This document shows positions 24,915 through 36,900 of a DNA stretch of 64,000 nt, piece after piece. Made by a program: the position numbers and the translations under genes. Every line of letters starts with the position of its first letter. The first letter of the stretch is position 1. This DNA comes from Phoronis australis (Eukaryota; Phoronida; Phoronidae), in contig NMRA01000008.1 of the NCBI GenBank assembly GCA_002633005.1, positions 270,156-334,155 on the forward strand, given 5' to 3'. A model generated the notes under the pieces. It did not search any database, was not told where the DNA came from, and was given only the letters and a program-made list of their open reading frames with translations.

Positions 24915-27900
24915 GTGAGTTTTAAGAATTTGAGTGTAGAGTTTTAGAATGAAAATGTCCAAAAACTTTTCCTAAATTCTTTTATTCCTGTGCTTTTAAG
25001 AATAATGAATTTTTTCTGCATATGTTTTAGGAAACAGTCCAGAACCAATCCAGGTTACATACTGTAGGACCCTTGAAAATGTCCAAATTTGTTTCACTTC
25101 AAAAGGTCATGCCTGATCATATGAAACTTTCACATAAAAATCGACTGGTCACTTAACGCTGACATGGGCTCTTAGCCTGAACCAGGCAGTTGCCCTCGTC
25201 ACCAATGACCTTCGAAATTAAAGTCTACAGATTCGAAGTTCAAAGAATTTGCGACTAGGCTAGTTGCAAATATGAAAGTTGAATCAGTGCTCTCTAACTC
25301 ACACATGTATTGGAATGGCTTATGCCGCAACAGGAGGAAAGAAAAATACCGCTTCATTTCTAAGACTAACCTGCCATATGATTGTTATCAAAGATTCAAG
25401 GTTTCAAGTATAAATCTAAGTGCAAACTCATGATTTTTGGCTTAGAGTCCAAATTTTGCAACTCAGAACAATTGAAAAACTTCCCGAAATAGTCTTATAT
25501 AACTGGGCTGTGTTTTTAAAATCAGTTGATGCCCGTTATTTAGTGGAAAAAACTGGTTCTCAAAATGTGGGCTTGTCGTATTAGACTATTACCAAACTTC
25601 CTTTCAAAAAACTTCCAAGAGGCATATGCCCTGACTCTTTTTGCATGAGGGGCCATCAAAAATATGATTTGATATAATTTATGTGGAAATGCTCAAAAGT
25701 TCCATAGAAGAAAAACAAAACAACTTGGAAAACTGTAAAAGCACATCCTGAACATTTGTATCAAATGGAATTTTGCCATGTGTTTTGTATGAAGGTCTAT
25801 CAAAAAATAGACCTTTAGGACTTCCATGAAAAAGCTTAAAAATGGCTTAAAAGGAAAATGAAACAACAATTTACAAAATTGTAACACTACTTAAGAGAGT
25901 TCATGTCAGCAATGGCTGATGAGACTTAAATGATACTTACAGATACTATCATGCTTTATGTGTTCCCAATATTTAGTTGTGAAGTGTTTTTAAAATGTTC
26001 CACTTTTACATGAGGGGCAACGAAAACAAAAACTTTTATGAAAAACTTGTAAACTGCATAACACAAAAAACGAAATGATAATTTAGAAATTTGTACAGCG
26101 CTTTCAGATTTCATCTTGAACACTTATAGGAAACAAATTTTGGTCATATTATTGATATGGTTGCTTTGTTATGGATGTGTACTACTTTTTTGCAAAATTT
26201 TGCTAAAACGACATTAGTCACAAAATCTGTATGCTTTCTACTTTCAGAAAATTACTTTTGCAGGGTTGACTTTATGATTTTGTAGATATTTGCCTGAATG
26301 CACTAACTAGTCAATAAGGTCGTGTGTAACCTCCACGAGCTCTTTTAACCGATTCAGTTTTCTTCTCGTGTAAATGAGAATAGAGTCGTACTTTTGTGAT
26401 TTGAAAGAAGCTGTCGGGTTTTTTTCTTCTTTCCAAAGCTGATTTTGCTTCTTGTTACTTGTATTAAGACTGCAGCTGGCTTGATCTTGATGTAGTTACA
26501 CATTTAAAGACTCTAGAGGAAATGTTTTAACTAATGTATCTGATTTTTTTAAATTAAACAAGAAATGTTATAAAAACCACCTATTTCTAGCTTTAGGCTC
26601 CAATTGTTGATCAATAATATTTTCTTTCATTACCATCTGTTCATGACATTTTGTGTCTAAAATCCTTAAAACTCTCACGGTCACGAGGTTAATCACCAGG
26701 TGGTGTGCAGGCATGGTCAATCATTTCTCAATGAAGCAAAATTTCTCTGGATTCACGTAGGATGAGAAATGAGGGAAACGTGAATGTCTCTGAAAAGTAA
26801 GGTTATGAAACTGCTTTTAGGCAACTACAGAATCTCTCGACCTATCTCAACGATGCTGTTGAGAATGAGACAGAGGCTCGTGGTAAGTTGGAAGAGTTTA
26901 TCACAGATTTGATTGACAAGGAGGACAAATCAAGAAGTAAAATCAAGGCATTGAAGAAAGAAAAGAAGAAGTTGGAATCTACTTTGAATAAAACATTGGA
27001 ACTTTCACTAATGGTGAGTCTTGTAATAGTACGTTTAAGTAATTTGTCGTATGGCTGTTTAGCCTTTATTAAACCGAACTGGGTTTTGGATCTCGGAATA
27101 AATGCGCACACCAAGCCTACAAAAAGGGGCCCGAATTTTTGAGTATGTGGCCCTTTTACTAAAATTCACGGGGTACGTTGAGAGCTATGAATTGGGCATT
27201 TGCCGAATTTTGGTAGTGCCTGCCTTTTTAGTGGACTTTTGTCTCGTTTTCTACTTTTTTCGGAGGTGAATTTTCTTACCTACTTTTCCATATGGGGGGG
27301 AGAACTTGTTCAAGCCTCCCAAGCCCCACCTGGGTGCGCTCATGGAATGGAATCTGGTACTGTACTTGCTCTACAGTTTCGAACATTCTGATTTTTAGCA
27401 TAGCCAAAATCAGTGAACAAAAATGATATTTTAACTTTTGTTAATTTGAATGTACTGCAATGGCTGGTATTTTTACTCTTTTCATTCAAAACTATGGCTA
27501 CAATGTGCCATAATTTATCACACTGTGAGGACAACTTACATGCCCGGCACAGTACCTGTGGAAAACGTGTAATACTTGAGAAGCCAAAACATTATTGATG
27601 ATTTTTTAATAACTTTCTATTCGTTTTGTACCGTAGTCTTTTGATATTTCTGGCCATTCTACTTATTTCACTCACACCCGCCTCTTGTGCATACTATTGT
27701 GTGGATTTGTAGGTTGGTTACCGTAACTATTATGTGCGACTGGGCTGTAAGGAATGTAGTACTGTGGAAAAGAATTACTGATTGGGTTAGAGACCCTCCA
27801 ATGACTTGCAGTGCCAAAGTTGTTGAACAAGATTCCGTAAAAATATATTTATGATCTGAGTTATTTTGTTCTCGCAACAAAATATAATAATCTGCTGAAA

Positions 27901-30900
27901 TGTAATTTAATAATTAATAGTAAAAAGTCAACACACGAAATTGTTGCCTGAATTATTTCTTTTCTTCTTCAGAGTCTGTCAACATTGTTGTGAATCCCAA
28001 AACGGTGGAAGCCATACAAGGCCCTCTATTCCTCAATTTTGGGTGCTAGGTCGACCTCATTTCCCTCAAAATCATTTGAAATTCCCTCTAAATTCTCCTG
28101 GATCATTCCCAAAGTTCCCCTCAAACGAAAAAATCCCAGAGGGCTTACGTTTACTCATCTACTCTTAGACTAATAAGAACAGTAGACGCGCTTTGCAAAC
28201 CTGTAGAAACAGACTTAGCTACTTAAAGCAGTTGCTGAAGTGTGTGGCGACCTTGGGGGTGGGATTGGTGGCGACGGGGGGAGGGGTGGAACTCTGGGAT
28301 TGTTATTGTCATTTCTCTCATTTGAAAAGTTAACCTATAAGAAGGCACAGGCACCTTTCTCCACAGGTGAGCAAGAGACTTGCCATGGAACGGAACTCAA
28401 AGTGCTGTTGGATTAATTTTATTTTGTTGGTCTGAGAATGTGAGATTTCTCATTTGCCCCCGAGTGTTCTTTGTAATTTGAATTAGTTTGACCCGACTTC
28501 AGTTTATCTCACCTCTCTCTGATTCTTTTACCATTTTGCCACAGCATAAAAGTGAAAGTTCAGATGCCTGTGTTACTCCAGTGACAGAGGGCAGCACTCC
28601 GCTACAGTCTACTTCTAGACCAAGATGTAGTACTAAGAAGGTCGGGCGACATCGTCGGAGTGACTCGGGTGTTGAGGATAGCCCTTCTACAGGTAGGAAA
28701 GGACTGTACTTGTGAGCTGCTTTGTGCTATGGAGTTGTGGTCTTGATTCAGGAACTGTATGCTGTGGGCTGGGATGGGTACTAATATTTGAAAACGAGAA
28801 GAATACTGGGCTGCGGTCCGTAGTTGCAAGACGCAAGAAAATTTGTGTAATCACACGTTTTGCTTATAGTGCACAGCAATATCTTGTGAACTGTTGCATG
28901 AACTTGCGTTTCCACGAGTTTCTTGCGTCTACCTAATGAACACGGGTTCATTTTGTAAGTTTGATACCAGCTTATTTTGCGTGCAAACACTTAGGGACTA
29001 CGCTCGCTGAAATTTCTTCCGATTTTTGTAAAACATTGTAATTTTTAACCATTTTCAGTCCGTTTGACATTGCTTTACCATTCCAGAGAATCTCCTTTCG
29101 CCCAGATCTTCCCCAAGATCCTACCCTCTGGAACAGGAGTTGAATATCGATGATAACGGTATATTGTGGGATGAGAGTGACTCATCACTGTCTTGTGTCG
29201 AAGGGTACCAACCAGCATCATTAAGGAAACTTGGCAGTGAACTCAATGCTGTCCAGGGAACTAGTCCTCAAAGGCGCAATCCATCTCCCAGTATTTCAGT
29301 AGTATCTAGTGACTCTACAATTTCCTGTGAATATCCTGTCCGAGATATAGGTGACCTTGACAGGAAAAAATCGGAAAAACGGAAGTGTCCAAATCCATGT
29401 ACATCAGAAGCTACTGGTCCAAATGATATGTCGCGGTCACAGTTGAACTCTGATAAAAATCAGAATAAACGAGAGGCAAACCAAGCAGATAAGTTCCAAA
29501 AACATAGTATAAGGGATTCAAGGCATTCGGACCCTGCTACTCCAGAAACTTTCTCGGAACCAAAAAGGAACTCTCAAAGAAACTCTGAGAAACAGAAGGC
29601 AGTTTTTGAAAAGAAGAATAGTCCCAGTCAGTTAAATAAAAATCTGTTGGATGCTCAACAAGATTCAGGAATTAGTTTTGGGAAACACGAGAAAAACAAA
29701 CTAGAAAAAAATGAAAAACTATCGAAAAAGGATTCAGGAGCAGTCAATCAGAAAACTACCACAGATGAGAAACCACGACAAGGTATGATACAAGAAAAAC
29801 AAAATACAAAGTCTCCAGAAGGAAGTACGTCTGGCCACTTCAACAAGAAAAGGAATGATAAAGATGATCAAGTGATTGTTGAAAATGGAAGTGCAAGTCT
29901 TTCTGATGATGAAGTGCAAGACATTTTTAATGAGTCTGAGAAACGTAAAAATGAATCATTTGGGAGAAGACAATCAAACCATTCCTTGAATGGAGATTCA
30001 GGGCACACTGCCAGGGAAAACCATCAGAGGCAGCGGTTGGAAGAATCATTGCCAGGACGCAATCGTAATAATTATGGCAAAACACGGGATTCAGTGCCGA
30101 AAAAATCTTTGCAAATGCCAATCACGACACATGGAACCGGAACAAATCAACACGCTGGGTCTTTTATGCATGGACTCTATCCTGAACCAAACAGAACTGT
30201 TGAAGACAAAAACTTTGTAAAAAGTGATGATTCGTTGAACAGCCATCTGCCTCAAGAAAATTTGAAAAATATTTCCAAGAGTGTGGTACAACCTGATGTG
30301 TTGTCTGAGAGTGAAAGTCACGTGTCTGTGGAAAACTGGCGGGACAATTCGAGTGGGGAAAGATATTTTGAGAAGGAACTGAAGGTGGCTAAATCTAAAC
30401 CAAACAAAGGTAATTTTTAAAACGCGTTTCTTGGTTAAAGCAGGTTTTAGTTATAAAATAGGTTGAACAGAGAAAACGAAGTCAAAAGTATACTGCAGCT
30501 GTTTGAAATGAAAAGTCTAAAAGCTGGCTATCACTTTTGTGGAATAATAATGTTTACACTTGTCTATAATTTTTTCAGACCCATGATTTTTTTGTAGAAT
30601 TGTAAAAACGTATATGTTCCACTCTTCCAAAGCATGGAGTCTCCATTGAGCAATATTATGCAAGTTATCTCGTGTGAAAGATTTAAATAAAATTAACAAA
30701 AAAAATAATAAAATTTACATCTTAATGCGTATCTGTAATCAAATTTAATGTAAATTTTTTTCGTCAACAATTCAAAAGTCAGATGTGTATCGGCGACCAT
30801 TTCCCAAAATTTTTCCGATGAGGAGTTCACAATTGAAAGTTCATGCTTCAGAAACTTTTGTTCCGAATGTTTGTTTCTTTGTACATGTTGTCTTCTCTAC

Positions 30901-33900
30901 TACCTCGTGATGGTCTTCAACAAAATATGATCTCCGTGAATATGTCTTCTGTTTATTGGTGAAAAATGTACCTTAGTGTGGTCCTGCTTATCAAAAATCT
31001 GTCGTTTATTTTTGTTCAATAAGCCTTGTTAGCATTCCGTGTAAACATTAGTCATGAGATTATTGGTGAGGTCATAGATATGGCTTCAGGTAGAAAGATG
31101 TGCAGTTGAAACTCTTGTTACGTTATGTTGTAGACAAACCTCCAAAGTCACCTCGCTGTCTCAAGCCACAGGCCACTGCACCTCCTAAGCCACCTCGACA
31201 GTTCACCAACGTGTCTCGTTTGTCCGATGCCCTCTTCTGTGTGTTTGAATACTTGGACACTCGAACGCTTCTCAAAATGGCGACCATATGTAAATTATGG
31301 AGAAACGTCAGCCGTCAACCGGCTTTATGGAAACAGGTGTCATTAAAACATGGTGTGATGTCATCAAAGGTAAGAAATTTTGGTTGACATTTATAACTGA
31401 TTTGAAATTCAAATTAGATCTGTGGTTGTTTTTATTGCAAAAACTATGAATTTGCTGACTGTATGCTATCACTGCTGATAATGAGCAGTACCAGAGAGTG
31501 TTTGTCAATGTTGGAGAGAAAGATCATCCATTTTTATTCAAATGTGACTTTACTTTGAGGCTGTCATCTCTTGAACTGTTTTCTCTTCCAGTTTCTTGTG
31601 ACAATATCACGCTGGTGTACACAGATGACATGTTTGACTTTGCAAGGTTTGTATGGCATTTCTATCATTTAATGATACCATATACAGGGCTTGGAATTTT
31701 CCGCGGAAACGCGGATTTCCGCTTTTTTCAAATGTTCTGTCTGCGCATTTTATTATATTTCCGTGTAAAAAAATCGGATTTGATATAAAATTTCTGCGGC
31801 CAATTCCTTTCTTACTGCGGCGTTGCAGACAATGTTCACCTCGAAAAGCGGAAGTTGCTCTTTATGTTTCGGAGGAACGTAAATTGTCAACATTGCCTGG
31901 GCATCTGGGATAGCTTGGTGGGATTTTGAATGGCGTCTTGTGTTATTGTAAAGAGCGGCGACAAATACTACGGCTCTGCAGCCAAAAATGTATGGGTTGA
32001 GAGTGGACGGACGAGCTAAAAGGACGCAGACGCATGCTACTGATGGTGGTAACGTTTTTTTTTTAGTCCACCCGATTTTTGTCGGGGAAAGGTTCACATT
32101 GACCATTTCAAGGCTGGGTAGCGCGCATGATTTGGGCCGTAAAAGTTTCCGCGTTTTTTGTCATTGGTCATTCCAAGCCCTGTATATAACATGGTCTGAT
32201 ATCTAAAATTTGACTTAGGTGTACTTGTGCTTCCACAGTGATGCCATTGCCTTCTTGTCCTTCCTTTGGCTTGAAATTGGTTTCAACAAATTGTCTGTAA
32301 TTCCTCCATCAATCGTACTTTAAGCCTTGCATTCCACTCCAGTTTTCACGGAGATGTGAGTCTGCAGTATATGTTTGGATTCATTTTTGTACTACATCAG
32401 AAATGCTCTTATGGGTGACATATGTACCAACTATAATAAGAATACGTACATCTAAACTCGTTACCAGATATGTGAAGGAAACTGAAGTTGGCGAAATAAG
32501 ATCATTTATTACGACAAAATTCAAATACAAAGAGCATAAATGAAAATAACGTGGCACGAGAGATGCTGAAGATGGCTCACGCCCCCTTTACTTGAAGCTG
32601 CATTTGGCCCTGTTTAGCTGTCTGACTAAAACAAAAAATCGAGTTGAGCCTTTTACTTTAGAATTGGTCTCATAACAGTCCGTTACCAAAAAGAACATCG
32701 AAACCAACGGCGACTCAAAAAATGCTTCAGATTTTATTGTGGTTGACCAACCCTAAAATTTCAAATTCAAAAACGACACATTAACACATGGCTTGCGCCT
32801 TGTGTTGGTGACGGAAATTGAGTCATTAACTAAAGAATATTATGAAATCGAGACTTGGAGGCCGAATTGATCGTTTCGTAGTTCTCTAAGCAAGGCGAAA
32901 TGCAACTTTGTGGATCATATCGAAGGAGGTTACAAAGGCAGAAAATCCTCAGCACCCCACTCCTGTCAAAATTCAGGTGTGTACCCAAAACTTGAAGTTA
33001 AAAACTTTGTTACTTCAGATCTAATGCCCCGTCGTCGATATCCCAAAGAATCCCCAGAGGAGTACGAGTCATCAGTCAGAGGCANGTCTTGAATCGGGAT
33101 TGGACAGTTTGCTGAGGGTTTCCCAGGATACACTGCAGACTGTCACATTAGAGGATTGTGGGAGCTTGTTATCTGAAAGGTGGGACGAGTTTTGAGTATT
33201 GTATGTCTGGGCCACGTTTTAAGAAAAATTGTATTCTTGATCTGGTCTGAGATAGTCGTAATATTTTGTTGAAAACCCATCTAAACTATTTGTTTAAAGC
33301 TTGATACAAAGTCATTCGTAGTGTTGAAACAATCTCCTTTCTTCATGTGTGCAGTTATGTAGCAAAAAACCAAGAGACATAACAAACAAACAAGCACAGT
33401 ATCTATTTATTTATTTGTTGTGATATTTAAAATGAGGGTGGCCTCTTCGGTGATAGCACTGCTTTCCAAGAGGGCCCTCAAGCTTTCAAATCTCAAAATA
33501 TAGTGTAATTTTTGTGTGTTTGTTATGTCTCTCTGTGTTTTGCTATACAGCTGCACATCTGAAGAAGTGAGACTGTTTTGACATTACAAGCGACTCGGTA
33601 TCAAGCTTTCAAACAAATAGTTCAGTCGTTATGTTCAACAAAGATTGTGTTAACAAAGGACTGCTACCAAACTGTATGTTTATTGACAAACGATTAATTA
33701 TCGTGCTTCATGAAGGTAGGTGTTTCACTAAATTGAATGTACTCGTTTGCATAAGTTGCAATATTAATTTATTTATTTCATGGAAGTAGAAACTACCTCC
33801 AAGCTTGTTTTTGATGTTTTCAAAGTTGACAATAAAAAATTAAATTAAATTGTTTTTACAAAAAGACACAACGTCACCTTCACGATGATGCGGCTACTAT

Positions 33901-36900
33901 GACTCAGTGTCATAACTAATCGACCAGTCAAATTTTATCTTTTTGGCGTGACTATGTTGAAAACTAATGGTTCGTGGTCGAACCATTTCTAGAGGTTTTT
34001 AATATGTTCAGTTTTTCATCTCTAATTTACACAAATGAAAAACACCGCGGACTGAGCAGACTTCCCTGATTGCTCGAATGTCGTCTTCCTTTTATAACGT
34101 ACATGTGACCTTGCAGATGCCTGTGGTTGGTCAGCAATTACTGTCGTAATCTGAAGTCACTGTGTTACGTCAGTGATTATGACACTGTTGGACCAGAAGT
34201 TTTGTGGGCCCTGGGAGCTGGTTGTGACAGCATAAGGCGTCTCAACATTCATCCACTCTATCCTAAGTAAGTTCAGCGCCATGGGTTGTATGAATAGGTT
34301 TTAAAGCCTATCTTGAGCAGTAACACCTGTAAATTTGGTTCCTGTAGTATGTTAAGAGGATTGCTCTGAGCCCACTAGTGCCATAAATTGTCAAATGTAA
34401 CGAACTGTTAGGCATATTGGCTTGCTTTTGTGTATGTGACCGCGAGAATCACCTTTTAATTCAAACAGCTGCTAATAACAGCAGCACGCAATGGTGTTCT
34501 ATTCAGACCCCTATTCAATACAACCTTTTGTTGTTTGTGCTGGGATCTCGCGGTGACGCAACATGGCACGAAAAAGCAGCTTCACTTATCGTTTGACGGG
34601 CTCACATTTAGGTGATTGAACTCGCGTTAGCCTTTCACATCGAAAATAACAAAATTCAGTTGAAGTTAGGCTTTAAAGTGTGAGTTTGTAGGCTGAAAGT
34701 AATGTTGTCTATGGCAGCCATATTGTGTAATGCATACTGGGTAACAACAATGACATCTCGCAATCGCGCTTTACGTTTGCACGATTAGGTATTGCTTAGT
34801 TACAATGCGTATTGTTTCATTTCAATTAAATGCTCTCCACATTAAAGAGTGAACAGACATTTATTTAAATGGAAAATACAGAAGTGTTGGTAATAAATGG
34901 TGATTATTTGCTATTTTTCATTAAAATAATGGAAAACCAAAGCTACATGTTGTTGAAGAGCAATTGAGTTGGTTATTATTACAAATCTCGTAGCTGTGAT
35001 ACGGACAGTTTTTGCACATGAACTTCTTCAATTACCTTTTTTTTGACGCAGGTGTGCCTTAGGGCAAAAAGTATTGTGTGAAGGTAATGTAACAAGTCAT
35101 CCACTCTTTCTTTCGTTCCTTACAGCCAGAACCCATCCAAGTTTACTCCCCAGTGCGTGCGTCAGATCACACAGTGCTGGCCTTTTGTTGAATTCCTCTC
35201 CGTTGGTGGTCCTAGTGTTGACGTAGCCAGTCTTACTGCTGTTGGTATGTGTTGGGGTTGCATGGTGCGTTTGACCTAACGAAAATTGGCGCGACGTAAC
35301 ATGATGTGTTTAGCCGGCCATTCACATATGGCAAGGCGTGATTAAGTGTTTGGCCAAAACCACGCTTGCACGCTCAGATAAATATCCTTATTGGATCAGT
35401 TGTACTATTGAAACTATTGCTTACGCCTCGAAGCCGCTTTGCATTTAGGTGGGCTATGGACATGGAGCAATCTGATTGGGCGCAACTAGCTCTTCCTCAA
35501 AAACCTGTAACACATGGAAAATTTCTGTTTACACGTCGAATAGTTGTGCTGCGCTTGTTTGCACCGTGATCAAAGAACATTGCTAAAAATATGAGCATTT
35601 ATAGCAAAAATAACCGGGCTTTTATAAAGTGGGAAATTGACAATTTTAGCAGTATTGGGGTTTGTAAACTGGGGGAATTTTTGCCAATGATTTGTTGCAG
35701 TTATTGGTTTTATTCTAGCTAAAAGCTGTCTGAATCTGAGAGAGCTGCACCTATGGAATGTGCCTAAGGTAACTGTGCAGACAATTAAGTCCGTCCTGAC
35801 ATCTGGTGGTGGCCTGAAGAGCTTACACACCCTGAAGATGGCGTCCACGGCAGTGGAGCCAGCAGCTTTGGTGCTGTTAGCAGGTAAAGTTTATCATACT
35901 TGCGTGTTACAGTCAGTTTCAGTATCTTTAACATGGGTTATATGTTGTACTTAAAAAGATTTAAAGGGGAGCTCTACAGATATTTTGGGCCCATTTATGT
36001 AGTTTTGAAGTTATCACTGTTTGTGTCAAGATGCCTTCTATGGTTGTATCAGCCACCACATGTGGCGCTGTTGTCAACAAATGCTCAAACTGTCAGCCAG
36101 TAAAACCAGAACTTGAACCCGAGTCTCCTAAATAGGAGTCCGGTGTGCAAACCACTGACTTACACTGTTTGCAGCATTAATTCTCATTTGCTTGTCTTGT
36201 GTTAATCGCTTCTATTTTATGCAAAACGTGGTTAAATAATTCTTTGAATCAAAATTTTGGATTGTAGTTCAATTCAGATGTCATTAAATTAAAATGCTAC
36301 ATTCGCTTGGTCTATCATTTCTTTTTCGGATCATACTTTTGAGACATGATCACTCATATTAAAATTTACGAATTTGTGTAGTTTATGCCATTCGCTGATC
36401 TAAAATTAACTGCTGAAAGTGCAGATTTGTGAACCAATGTACTCGTACCGTTTCAGACCTATGCCCAGCATTGGAGGTTCTGGATGTTCACATCATAATG
36501 AAGGACTATTTCCCAAATTCATCAAACAAAAATAGTAAAGAGTTCACTGTCATAACCAACGAATTGAAGGTATGGATAGATGGCAAATACTCCTGTTCAA
36601 CAGGTTTCCTAAAGTATCTTGGAAGTTTGGTAAATCTCATAAATTTTAGACAAAAATACGTAGTTGCCATGATTTCCATTTTTTTCAAGGCTTCTTTGTT
36701 TTTTTTCAAAACATTGTCTGATGGAAGCTCCGGTAGAGAAATATAAACCATTACTTTGGTAATACTTATCATTTTTAGGAATAATTTTAGAAATGCAAGT
36801 TTCACTCGTCTGCTGCATTTTGTCCTAAATTATTGAGATTCTGCTGTATTAAAATATGTCAACTGCAACTAGATCACCTGAAGCCTGTTCAATGATTGAA

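Noticed and set aside
27972-28060. Possible FBXO41 exon after TTCTTCTTCAG
   Set aside because: No donor before a stop, and the exons on either side already join in phase 0.
31753-32106. 117-codon minus-strand open frame
   Set aside because: Falls inside the CAGGGCTTGG transposon; the second copy does not keep it intact.
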